Assembly (NCBI GenBank): GCA_025965635.1 | Contig: JAOPWO010000427.1 | Coordinates: 1 to 8,677, forward strand | Source of the DNA: Modestobacter sp. | GTDB taxonomy: Bacteria; Actinomycetota; Actinomycetes; Mycobacteriales; Geodermatophilaceae | Direction of reading: 5' to 3' | Length of the DNA stretch: 8,677 bases | Shown here: piece after piece, positions 1 to 6,256 of the stretch | Layout: every line of letters starts with the position of its first letter | How positions within the stretch are numbered: position 1 is the first letter of the stretch | The notes under the pieces: model-generated | What the model saw: the letters and a program-made list of their open reading frames with translations, nothing else | Told to the model about the DNA's origin: nothing | The model's database searches: none | Translations under genes and position numbers: made by a program

Positions 1-108
1 GCCGTCCGCAGCGAGCTGCGCGGCCGGTACCCACGGCACCCCTGGCCGGAGGACCCGGCCGCGGCGACCCCGACCCGGCGGGCCGCCCCGCGCCGTCCGG
101 CGGGCTGA
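1..108 (+). CDS. hrpB: ATP-dependent RNA helicase HrpB, C-terminal end (partial)
   Basis: Only the last 35 residues and the stop are in the window; the gene starts before position 1. The reading frame beginning at base 1 contains RGRYPRHPWPEDP followed by TPTRRAAPRR, which matches the characteristic C-terminal tail of HrpB helicases (family form roughly RGRYPKHPWPEDP...PTRRAKPR). HrpB is a DEAH-box-type superfamily 2 helicase of about 800 residues, widespread in bacteria and of poorly defined RNA-related function. None of the helicase motifs can be seen here. The Arg/Pro-rich end and the TGA at 106-108 look like a normal terminus. The next gene is convergent. Identification rests on this short tail alone, but the tail is distinctive. 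Confidence 0.85.
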   Translation, partial: AVRSELRGRYPRHPWPEDPAAATPTRRAAPRRPAG

Positions 109-444
109 GGGTCGGGCGGTGGACCAACCAGCTGAGGACCTCCACGCTTCCGCCCTGCATGCGGGCCGCCGGCACATCCCGACGCCGACCGGTTCTCCTC
201 ACGGCGGCGACGGTGTGCCCAGGACACGCCGGCCCGGCTCTGGACCGGTCATCGCCTGTGAACCCGGCGGGAATGCCCGCGTCCTGGATGTGGTGAGCCG
301 AGTGCCGGTCCGGTGCACGCCCCCGGGCCTCATCTCCTGCCGCTGCGTGCGGCCACTCGCCGAGAGGCGGCTGTCGGGCCGGCCACCGGCACGACGACGG
401 CCGTCCGGTCCCGCACCGGCCGGCCGTCGCGCTGCCACCGGGTC
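109..444. other. Intergenic region between convergent genes; no gene recognised
   Basis: This 336-base stretch lies between the ends of hrpB (+) and the small acidic gene (-). Open frames cross it on both strands, but their translations are Arg/Pro/Gly-rich without any recognisable domain, as expected from stop-poor GC-rich DNA. A short hairpin (GCGGG-AATG-CCCGC) lies at 267-280. A looser nested GC inverted repeat (GGCCGGCC at 377-384 and 418-425, with ACCGG/CCGGT at 385-389/405-409) lies nearer the minus-strand gene. Either could help terminate transcription, but there is no T-tract. Confidence 0.5.
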
Positions 445-606
445 TCAGGTGGCGTGGCCGTCCTCGGGGTCCGCATCGTCGGGCAGGTCCTGCGGAACGC
501 CCTCCGAGGGGGCGCGGTGCCGCCCCGGCTCGAGGTCCTCCGCCAACCGCTGGGCCACGTCGGGGAGCTGGTCTGCGCCGGTCGGGTGCTGATCTGGTTC
601 GGTCAC
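445..606 (-). CDS. Small acidic protein of unknown function (53 aa)
   Basis: The gene begins at a GTG (604-606) and is preceded by GGGGAAGG at about 616-623 with roughly 9 nt spacing, a good ribosome-binding site. The frame is open further upstream, but this is the only start with such a site, and the upstream part translates to low-quality sequence antisense to nothing conserved. The product starts VTEPDQHPTGADQ and ends DLPDDADPEDGHAT. I count 14 Asp/Glu against 3 Arg and no Lys, so it is strongly acidic. It has no Cys, no signal peptide and no membrane segment, and is probably cytoplasmic and largely disordered except for a possible short helix around residues 14-26 (PDVAQRLAEDLEP). I do not recognise the family. 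It is separated from the methyltransferase upstream by 322 nt and so probably has its own promoter. Composition resembles the other small acidic protein at 6655-6855, though no alignment is evident. Confidence 0.6.
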   Translation of the reverse strand: MTEPDQHPTGADQLPDVAQRLAEDLEPGRHRAPSEGVPQDLPDDADPEDGHAT

Positions 607-928
607 GCCCTGGCACCTTCCCCGCGGGGCCAGGATCGAACCGGTCGGGTCCCGCCGATGAGCATCGGCACCCGACCCGGCCCCTCCGGCGACGGACCAC
701 ATCACCGACCTGGGAGAACCCCCTGACCGCGACCCGGTGCCGGCCGACCCGCAGACCCCGAGCCCGGCGGGCCCGATGCGCGGCGCGGCGCGGACATGAT
801 CGACCAGGTGGTCCGGCGCCGACATGGTGCTGCACCACCGGGACCTCGCCCGGGCCACCGGCCAGGACGACACCATCGACCCGGCGAGCTGGAGCGGAGG
901 CGACCCGGGCTGCTGGAGGTGCGCCGGG
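607..928. other. Intergenic region with a strong hairpin; no gene recognised
   Basis: This lies between the methyltransferase stop and the start of the small acidic gene, both on the minus strand. It should carry the methyltransferase terminator and the acidic gene's promoter. The frames crossing it give no recognisable protein. Its main structure is the inverted repeat at 643-677, listed separately. I found no convincing -10/-35 pair by eye. Confidence 0.5.
643..677. terminator. Long GC hairpin upstream of the small acidic gene
   Basis: The left arm GGTCGGGT (643-650) plus GCCGATG (654-660) pairs with CATCGGC (663-669) plus ACCCGACC (670-677). This gives 15 base pairs interrupted only by a 3-nt bulge (651-653), with a tight loop at 661-662. 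It could end the methyltransferase transcript (T-less terminators are common in actinobacteria), or it could fold in the 5' leader of the small acidic gene, whose start is only 37 nt further on. Pairing is seen directly; function is inferred. Confidence 0.4.
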
Positions 929-1579
929 TCAGCGGGCGGCGCGGGCGAGCAGGAAGACCCGCGGCGAGCTCTCCGCCGGGCCGTCCGGTCGGCGGAGCAC
1001 CTGCTCGTGCACCTCGAAGCCGGCCTCGGCGAGGAGGGCGACGACCTGCTCGGCCGGCCGGAGGTACAGCTGGAGGTCGACGGTGTGGCCGAGCCACTCG
1101 GGAGCATGCCGGACCGCGTCGCCGACCTGGCAGGCCAGCAGCAGCTGCCCACCGGGGGCGAGCACGCGGGCGAACTCGGCGAACACGACCGGGAGGTCGT
1201 CGGTCGGGATGTTGACGATCGAGTACCAGGACACGACCCCTGCCTGGCTGCCGTCGGCCAGGGCCAGACCGGTCATCGTGCCGACCTCGAAGACCAGGTG
1301 CGGATGCGCCCGGCGGGCCTCGGCGACCATCCCGGGGGACAGGTCGATCCCGGTCACGTCGAGCCCCACCCGGTCCAGGTGCGCCGTGACGTGGCCCGGC
1401 CCGCACCCCAGGTCGGTGACGGCACCACCCCCGGCCGCGGACACCAGCTCGGCGAACGCGGCCAGGGCTGCCCGGTCCAGCGGCTGGTCCGCCAGGTCGG
1501 AGCCGAACTCCGCGGCGTAGTCGGCCGCGATGGCGTCGTACGCCGCGCGGGTCGACGCGGCGGATCCCGGTTCGCTCAC
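929..1579 (-). CDS. Class I SAM-dependent methyltransferase
   Basis: The 216-residue product has the Rossmann-type methyltransferase layout. A lead helix (AYDAIAADYAAEF, residues 13-25) is followed by motif I VTDLGCGPGHVT at 54-65, the acidic strand-2 end VTGIDLSPGMVAEAR at 75-89, a motif around GVVSWYSIVNIP (114-125), and the VLAPGGQLLLA strand (139-149). It belongs to the Methyltransf_11/25 group that transfers a methyl group from S-adenosylmethionine, probably in the cytoplasm. The acceptor (small molecule, quinone or protein) cannot be told from the sequence. The start is a GTG (1577-1579) that overlaps the TGA of the preceding ORF in the string GTGA. There is only a weak GAGG a few bases upstream, so translation is probably coupled to that ORF. 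Length is normal for this group and all visible motifs are intact. It has no obvious functional partner nearby. Confidence 0.88.
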   Translation of the reverse strand: MSEPGSAASTRAAYDAIAADYAAEFGSDLADQPLDRAALAAFAELVSAAGGGAVTDLGCGPGHVTAHLDRVGLDVTGIDLSPGMVAEARRAHPHLVFEVGTMTGLALADGSQAGVVSWYSIVNIPTDDLPVVFAEFARVLAPGGQLLLACQVGDAVRHAPEWLGHTVDLQLYLRPAEQVVALLAEAGFEVHEQVLRRPDGPAESSPRVFLLARAAR

Positions 1580-1812
1580 GCCTCAGCGTCCGGGCGCGCC
1601 GCGAGGAAGCTCCCGACCGCGTCGGCGGTCGCCGGGGGCAGGCCGTCGACCACCTGCCGCACGCAGTCCGCCGACGTCGTGCCGTGCTCCCGCGGACAGG
1701 CGCGGACCGCGCTGTCGGTGCCCGCCGGCAGCGCCGCCCGCATGTCGCCCCCGATCCAGGAGGACAGTCCCGCTCCGCTCAGGAGAAGCAGCGGGGTGCG
1801 CTCGGCGGCCAT
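1576..1812 (-). CDS. Short ORF (78 aa), probable internally deleted alpha/beta-hydrolase remnant
   Basis: The product opens with MAAERTPLLLLSGAGLSSW, which resembles the first core strand and oxyanion-hole loop of alpha/beta hydrolases (usual form LLLLHGAGLSSW). Residues around TTSADCVRQVVDGLPP resemble the helix just before the nucleophile. The GxSxG elbow and the catalytic Asp and His are all missing. After LPPA the sequence passes straight into AVGSFLAARPDAEA, which looks like a hydrolase C-terminal helix. Usual family length is about 230-280 residues, so an in-frame internal deletion is a likely explanation, but a genuinely short protein cannot be excluded. The ATG at 1810-1812 is chosen because a TAGCGT box sits 7 nt before it, fitting a leaderless start; a longer frame reaches 1995 but has no support. 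The stop overlaps the methyltransferase start by 4 nt, so the ORF is probably translated and may serve mainly as a coupling leader. Confidence 0.6.
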   Translation of the reverse strand: MAAERTPLLLLSGAGLSSWIGGDMRAALPAGTDSAVRACPREHGTTSADCVRQVVDGLPPATADAVGSFLAARPDAEA

Positions 1813-1819
1813 GCCGCTC

Positions 1820-1825
1820 ACGCTA
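1820..1825 (-). promoter_or_regulatory. Predicted -10 box of a leaderless promoter
   Basis: On the minus strand TAGCGT (a TANNNT match to the actinobacterial primary-sigma -10 element) is followed by 7 nt (GAGCGGC) and then the ATG at 1812. The expected transcription start therefore coincides with the start codon, and no Shine-Dalgarno site would be needed. No clear -35 element is seen, which is common for this class. It would drive the 78-aa ORF and the coupled methyltransferase. Confidence 0.5.
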
Positions 1826-1849
1826 GGGGTGGGGTCGGACAGGACCTCC

Positions 1850-1931
1850 GTCAGCGGCGACGCGGGCCCGGTTCGACGGCCCGCCGGAGCACCCGGTGCA
1901 CCGTGCCGGGGTCCTCCGCCGCGCCGCTGAC
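1850..1931. repeat. Nested inverted repeats downstream of EF-G2, possible terminator
   Basis: An outer perfect 10-bp inverted repeat, GTCAGCGGCG (1850-1859) and CGCCGCTGAC (1922-1931), encloses an inner hairpin GCGGGCC/GGCCCGC (1862-1868 and 1878-1884, 9-nt loop). The structure lies between the EF-G2 stop (2008) and the promoter of the 78-aa ORF, where a terminator for EF-G2 would be expected. There is no T-run. Pairing is direct observation; the role is inferred. Confidence 0.35.
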
Positions 1932-2007
1932 ACGGTCCGGCGAGACCGCACGATGCGTAGTCGCCGCCCATCCCCGACTCGGCGCCTGACGCCACCGCGG
2001 CCCCGGC

Positions 2008-4107
2008 TCAGGCCGGCTGGAGCTCCGAGACGACGGACGCCGGAGCCGGCTCGTAGCCGAGCGGACGACGCCGGAACGAGCCGGTGCCGTGCGACACCGA
2101 CCGCAGCGACCCGGCGTAGTCGAGCAGCTCGCGTTCGGGCACCTCGGCGAACACCGTCGTCCGGTCCTCCTCGGCGGCGGCCGTGCTGCCGGTGACCCGG
2201 GCGCGCCGGCTGGACAGGTCGCCGAGCACCGCGCCCACGTGGTCGGCGGGCACCGTGACCTCCACGGCCCACCACGGCTCCAGCACCCGGGTGCCCGCGG
2301 CGGCGGCCAGCTCACGCAGCCCGAGCGCGCCGGCGGCCTGGAACGCAGCGTCGGAGGAGTCGACCGAGTGGGCCTTGCCGTCGACCAGCGTGACCGTGAC
2401 GTCGACCAGCGGCCGGTCGCCGCCCACCCCCGCGGCGGCCTGGGCCCGGATGCCCTTCTCCACGCTGCCGTGGAACTGGCCGGGCACCGAACCGCCGACC
2501 ACCCGCTGCCCGAAGGTGATGCCCGAGCCGGGCCCACCCGGCCGGCCCTCCAGCACCACGACGGCGTACTGCCCGTGGCCGCCGGACTGCTTCACGTGCC
2601 GGGCAGTGACGGTCGCCGGCCCGGCCAGCGTCTCGACCAGCGCCACCCGCACGGGCGGGGTCTGCACCGCCACGCCGTACCGGTTGCGCAGCCGGTCGAG
2701 CAGCACCTCGGCGTGGGCGTCGCCCACGCACCACAGCAGGACCTGCCCGGTGTCGGTCCGCCGTTCCAGCCGGACGGTGGGGTCCTCGGCCAGCAGCCGG
2801 GTCAGCGCGGCCGAGAGCCGGTCCTCGTCCGCCCGGGACGGCGCCTGCACCGCGATCGGCAGCTGCGGGTCGGGCAGCCGCCACGGCGGCACCAGCACCG
2901 GACGCTCGGGGCTGGACAGCGTGTCGCCGGTCTCCGCGCTGGACAGCCGGGCGACCGCGCAGATGTCACCCGCCGGGCACTCGGGCACCGGCCGGAGGGT
3001 GCTGCCCAGCGCGCTGGACAGGGCGCCGATCCGCTCGTCGGCGTCGTGGTCGGGATGCCCCCACTCGGTCAGCCCGTGACCGGACACGTGCAGCGCGACG
3101 TCGGGGCGGAGGGTGCCGGAGAAGACCCGGACGAGGGAGACCCGGCCCAGGTAGGGGTCGGTCGTCGTCCGGACGACCTCGGCGACCAGCGGGCCGTCGG
3201 GGTCACAGCCCAGCGGCGGCAGCGGTCGCCCGTCGAGGTCGCTGAGCTGCGGGCAGGGCCGCTGCAGCGGCGAGGGGAAGGCGGTCACGACCAGGTCGAG
3301 CAGCTCCCGGACCCCGGTCGCGGTGAGCGGGGCGACGCAGACCACCGGGTGCAGGTCGCCGCGGGTGACCGCCGTCCCGAGGTCGGCCGCGACCTCGGCG
3401 CCGGACACCTCTTCGCCGGCGAGGTACCGGTCCATCAGGAACTCGTCCTCGCTCTCGGCGATCACCGCCTCGATCAGCTCGGCGCGCAGCTGCGCGGCGT
3501 CGGGGTGGCCGGGGCGGGGCTCGAGGAGCGACACCGCCGGTTCCGGGGCGCCGTCGGCACCACGCTCGACCAGCTGCAGCAGGTGCACCCCGGCGCCGAA
3601 CCGTTCCCGGCAGCTGCGCACCACCTCCGCGACGTCGGCCCGCGGCCGGTCGACCTGGGTGACCACCACCGCCCGCGGCAGGCCGACGGCGCGGCACTCG
3701 TCCCACAGCAGCTCGGTGCCGGCGTCGACGCCGGCCACCGCGGACACGACGAAGAGGGCCGAGTCGGCCGCGCGCAGAGCGGCCCGAACGTCGCCGAGGA
3801 AGTCCGGCGCCCCGGGGGTGTCGAGCAGGGTGATCCGGTGACCGGCGTGCTCGACGGTGGCCGCGTGCAGCGACACCGAGTGCTGCAGCCGGATCTCGAC
3901 GTCCTCGGTGTCCAGGCACGTCGTGCCGTCCTCGACCCGGCCGGCCCGGGGCAGCGCCCCGGTCGCCGCCAGCAGCGCCTCGGCCAGCGTGGTCTTCCCC
4001 GCTCCGGCGCGACCCACCAGTGCCACGTTGCGCACCCGGTCAGGTGGCCGCGGCGCCGGCGCGCTGCGCTGGTCCCTGCCGGAGTCGGTGCGCGTGCGAC
4101 TGGCCAT
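2008..4107 (-). CDS. fusA2: Elongation factor G-like GTPase EF-G2 (FusA2 type)
   Basis: The 699-residue product has the EF-G domain order. The G domain carries P-loop GRAGAGKT at 32-39 and DTPG at 96-99. A beta-barrel domain II follows at about 308-400 (TTDPYLGRVSLVRVFSG), then domain III. Domain IV is near 495-605 (GGHGQYAVVVLEG, VVGGSVPGQFHGSVEKGIR). Domain V is from about 608 (LEPWWAVEVTVP), with the closing TGSFRRRPLGYEP equivalent to the EF-G GRGSF...YEP end. The effector region lacks the usual RGITI segment (here RLQHSVSL, 73-80), and the NKxD guanine motif reads TQVD (150-153). These mark it as the EF-G2 paralogue, like M. tuberculosis FusA2, rather than the main translocase. Its exact role is not settled; ribosome-associated GTPase activity is inferred from the family. 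The ATG at 4105-4107 is chosen because GGAGG lies 4 nt upstream (4112-4116). The gene is divergent from malQ. Confidence 0.9.
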   Translation of the reverse strand: MASRTRTDSGRDQRSAPAPRPPDRVRNVALVGRAGAGKTTLAEALLAATGALPRAGRVEDGTTCLDTEDVEIRLQHSVSLHAATVEHAGHRITLLDTPGAPDFLGDVRAALRAADSALFVVSAVAGVDAGTELLWDECRAVGLPRAVVVTQVDRPRADVAEVVRSCRERFGAGVHLLQLVERGADGAPEPAVSLLEPRPGHPDAAQLRAELIEAVIAESEDEFLMDRYLAGEEVSGAEVAADLGTAVTRGDLHPVVCVAPLTATGVRELLDLVVTAFPSPLQRPCPQLSDLDGRPLPPLGCDPDGPLVAEVVRTTTDPYLGRVSLVRVFSGTLRPDVALHVSGHGLTEWGHPDHDADERIGALSSALGSTLRPVPECPAGDICAVARLSSAETGDTLSSPERPVLVPPWRLPDPQLPIAVQAPSRADEDRLSAALTRLLAEDPTVRLERRTDTGQVLLWCVGDAHAEVLLDRLRNRYGVAVQTPPVRVALVETLAGPATVTARHVKQSGGHGQYAVVVLEGRPGGPGSGITFGQRVVGGSVPGQFHGSVEKGIRAQAAAGVGGDRPLVDVTVTLVDGKAHSVDSSDAAFQAAGALGLRELAAAAGTRVLEPWWAVEVTVPADHVGAVLGDLSSRRARVTGSTAAAEEDRTTVFAEVPERELLDYAGSLRSVSHGTGSFRRRPLGYEPAPASVVSELQPA

Positions 4108-4264
4108 CGGTCCTCCGCGAAGACGTCGTCGTCCCCCGATCGGGTCCAGCCTGGCCCTCGGGCCGCGACGGGACAAGGGCCCCGGCTCCGCCGGCGGGGG
4201 CGGGAGACCGGCACCACTGCCGACCCGCACTGCGCCGGGCCGGTGCGGCAGCGAGGATCGACCC
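4108..4264. promoter_or_regulatory. Divergent intergenic region between EF-G2 and malQ
   Basis: This 157-bp GC-rich region must hold the promoters of both divergent genes. The ribosome-binding site GGAGG for EF-G2 is at 4112-4116 (minus strand) and GAGGA for malQ is at 4253-4257 (plus strand, 7 nt before the GTG). A 10-bp palindrome, CCCGATCGGG, lies near 4134-4143 and might be an operator. No convincing -10 element could be picked by eye on either strand. Confidence 0.5.
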
Positions 4265-6142
4265 GTGACTGAGCAGCCGACGACGGACGCCTGGGGCATC
4301 GACGCCAGCTGGATCGACGCCCTGGACACCGAACACACCATCGCCCCCGAGACGATCGACCGACTGCGGCAGGTGATCGGCCGACCACCCGCCGACCTGC
4401 TGGAGACCGCGCCGATCGTGGCCCGACCCGGCGACGCCCTGGAGGTGGACGAGGCGGACGTCGAGTGCGAGGACGGACAGACCCGGCACGTCGACGGGGA
4501 GCTGCCCGAGGACTTCCCGCTCGGCTACCACCGGCTGCGCACCCCCGACGGCCGCGAGCGGCGGCTGATCGTCTCCCCCGGCCGCTGCTGGCTGCCCGAG
4601 GGCTGGCGGGGCTGGGGCTGGGCGGTGCAGCTGTACGCGACCCGCGGCCGGGACAGCTGGGGCATCGGCGACCTCGGCGACCTGCGCACCGTCCGGGAGC
4701 TCGCCCAGGCCCAAGGCGCCGGCTTCGTGCTGGTCAACCCGCTGCACGCCGTGGCGCCGACCCCCGAGCAGGAGGCCAGCCCGTACCTGCCGGCGACCCG
4801 CCGCTTCCGCAACCCGGTCTACCTGCGGGTCGCCGAGGTGCCCGGCGCCGAGGGCGTGGACCTCGAGGCCGATGCCGGCCGGGCGCTGTCCGACGCCGAG
4901 CTCATCGACCGGGACGCGATCTGGGCGCACAAGCGCCGGGTGCTGCGCCGGGTCTTCGACACCGGCGCCGACCAGGGGCCGTTCCGTGAGTGGTGGTGGC
5001 ACCAGGGCCAGCCGCTGATGGACTGGGCCACCTGGTGCGCCCTCGCCGACGTGCACGGTCCGGACTGGCACACCTGGCCCGAGGAGCTCCGCGACCCGCG
5101 CGGCGCCGCCGTCGCCGCGTTCGTGACCGGGAACGAGTCCGAGGTCGCCTTCCACGCCTGGCTGCAGTACGTCGTCGACCTGCAGCTGAGTGCTGCCACC
5201 GAGGGTCTGACCGTCATCCAGGACCTGCCGATCGGCGTCTCCGGTGGCGGCGCGGACGCCTGGGCGTGGCAGGAGGTCCTCGCCTCAGGAGTGAGCGTCG
5301 GTGCTCCGCCGGACGCCTTCAACAGCACCGGACAGGACTGGGGTTCCCCGCCGCTGGTGCCGTGGCGGCTGCAGGCCGCCGGCTACGAGCCGTTCATCCA
5401 GTCGATCCGGGCCACCATGGCCGGCGCCGGCGGCCTGCGCGTCGACCACGTGATGGGCCTGTTCCGGCTCTGGTGGGTGCCCTCCGACGGCTCGGCGGCC
5501 GACGGCGCCTACGTCCGCTACCCCTACGAGGACCTGCTCGACATCGTCGCCCTGGAGAGCCACCGGGCCCAGGCGATCGTCGTCGGGGAGGACCTGGGCA
5601 CCGTCGAGGAGGGCGTCCGCGAGGCGATGGCCGAGCACGGCATCCTCTCCTACCGGCTGCTCTGGTTCGAGGACGACGAGCCCGCCACCTGGCCCACCAC
5701 CGCCATGGCCGCCGTCACCACCCACGACCTGCCGACCGTGGCCGGTCTCTGGACCGGCGCGGACCTGACCGAGCAGCGGGAGCACGGCACCGGGACCGAC
5801 GAGGAGCTCGAGCGCGGCCGCGACTCGCTGCTGGCGCACCTGCCCGGCGTGCCCGCGGGCGCATCCCCCGCCCAGGCGGTCGAGGCCGCCCACCGCCGGC
5901 TGGCCACCGCCCCGTCGGTGCTCCTCTCGGCCACCCTCGACGACGCGCTGGCCGAGGAGCGCCGGCCCAACATGCCGGGCACCACCGAGCGGCCCAACTG
6001 GCAGCTGCCGCTGTCCGTGCCGGCGGAGGATCTCGCGGGCCATCCGGGCGTGCAGACGGTGGCCCGGGTGCTCGCCGAGGGCCTGGCGCCGCACCTGCCG
6101 ACGGAGAAGCGCAAGGGCGGGCGGGGCAAGAAGAAGAAGTGA
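4265..6142 (+). CDS. malQ: 4-alpha-glucanotransferase (amylomaltase, GH77)
   Basis: MalQ transfers alpha-1,4-glucan segments between maltodextrins in the cytoplasm, in maltose and glycogen turnover. All GH77 landmarks are present in this 625-residue product. They include the SWGIGDLGDL motif (131-140), PPDAFNSTGQDWGSP (348-362), the nucleophile Asp394 in GLRVDHVMGLFRLWW, the acid/base Glu442 in VVGEDLGTV, and the third catalytic Asp488 in THDLPTV. The end includes NMPGT and NWQLPL (569-583). The N-terminal region is compact, about 100 residues shorter than the 700-plus-residue enzymes of mycobacteria as I remember them. It keeps the small helical element (residues 10-40) but has a short beta region. 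The GTG start at 4265 follows GAGGA at 4253-4257. The protein ends in a Lys/Arg-rich tail (residues 614-625, ending GKKKK), unusual for this family. No other glucan genes lie nearby, so it appears to be a stand-alone gene. Confidence 0.95.
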   Translation: MTEQPTTDAWGIDASWIDALDTEHTIAPETIDRLRQVIGRPPADLLETAPIVARPGDALEVDEADVECEDGQTRHVDGELPEDFPLGYHRLRTPDGRERRLIVSPGRCWLPEGWRGWGWAVQLYATRGRDSWGIGDLGDLRTVRELAQAQGAGFVLVNPLHAVAPTPEQEASPYLPATRRFRNPVYLRVAEVPGAEGVDLEADAGRALSDAELIDRDAIWAHKRRVLRRVFDTGADQGPFREWWWHQGQPLMDWATWCALADVHGPDWHTWPEELRDPRGAAVAAFVTGNESEVAFHAWLQYVVDLQLSAATEGLTVIQDLPIGVSGGGADAWAWQEVLASGVSVGAPPDAFNSTGQDWGSPPLVPWRLQAAGYEPFIQSIRATMAGAGGLRVDHVMGLFRLWWVPSDGSAADGAYVRYPYEDLLDIVALESHRAQAIVVGEDLGTVEEGVREAMAEHGILSYRLLWFEDDEPATWPTTAMAAVTTHDLPTVAGLWTGADLTEQREHGTGTDEELERGRDSLLAHLPGVPAGASPAQAVEAAHRRLATAPSVLLSATLDDALAEERRPNMPGTTERPNWQLPLSVPAEDLAGHPGVQTVARVLAEGLAPHLPTEKRKGGRGKKKK

Positions 6143-6145
6143 CCG

Positions 6146-6165
6146 GGCCGGTCCAGGTCCCGGCC
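6146..6165 (+). terminator. Hairpin just after malQ
   Basis: GGCCGG (6146-6151) pairs with CCGGCC (6160-6165) around an 8-nt loop, starting 3 nt after the malQ stop. There is no T-tract, as is common for actinobacterial terminators. If active, it would separate malQ from the following small gene and leave the latter dependent on the promoter at the LexA box. Confidence 0.4.
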
Positions 6166-6200
6166 GCGGGGCGAGGAGGACGGGGCGGTGGTCCGGGCGG

Positions 6201-6230
6201 ACGAGCATCGAACACGTGTTCGATGCTCGT
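6201..6230. promoter_or_regulatory. Perfect 30-bp palindrome containing a consensus LexA/SOS box
   Basis: The two 15-base halves (6201-6215 and 6216-6230) are exact reverse complements. The central 16 bases (6208-6223) read TCGAACACGTGTTCGA, a perfect match to the SOS box TCGAAC-N4-GTTCGA bound by LexA in mycobacteria and other actinobacteria. The symmetry continues 7 bases beyond the core on each side. The site is 27 nt before the ATG of the 99-aa gene, a normal position for a LexA operator overlapping a promoter. A further half-copy, CGATGCTC, follows at 6232-6239. LexA binding is inferred from the consensus match; the palindrome itself is seen directly. Confidence 0.8.
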
Positions 6231-6256
6231 GCGATGCTCTACCGGTGGTGGGCGGC

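Noticed and set aside
119..592. A 157-residue plus-strand frame after hrpB
   Set aside because: The composition is Arg/Ser/Pro-rich without a domain, there is no good ribosome-binding site, and it overlaps the better-supported minus-strand gene at 445-606.
631..645. A tRNA T-arm-like string on the minus strand (GGTTCGATCC)
   Set aside because: No acceptor, D or anticodon arms can be assembled at the right distances, and the apparent stem has a G-T pair. It looks like coincidence rather than a tRNA or att fragment.
824..1930. A 368-residue plus-strand open frame across the methyltransferase
   Set aside because: It lies antisense to a methyltransferase with intact motifs, and no part of its translation resembles a known family.
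2089..4272. A 727-residue open frame on the plus strand covering the EF-G2 gene
   Set aside because: It is an antisense shadow of EF-G2. Long stop-free antisense frames are expected in such GC-rich coding DNA, and its translation (His/Gly/Arg/Asp-rich) shows no domain.
4040..5155. A 371-residue minus-strand open frame over the start of malQ
   Set aside because: It is antisense to a gene with all GH77 motifs and has no recognisable domain or ribosome-binding site.
6201..6230. The palindrome as the malQ terminator
   Set aside because: It has no loop and no T-run, lies 58 nt after the malQ stop behind another hairpin, and its centre matches the SOS box exactly.
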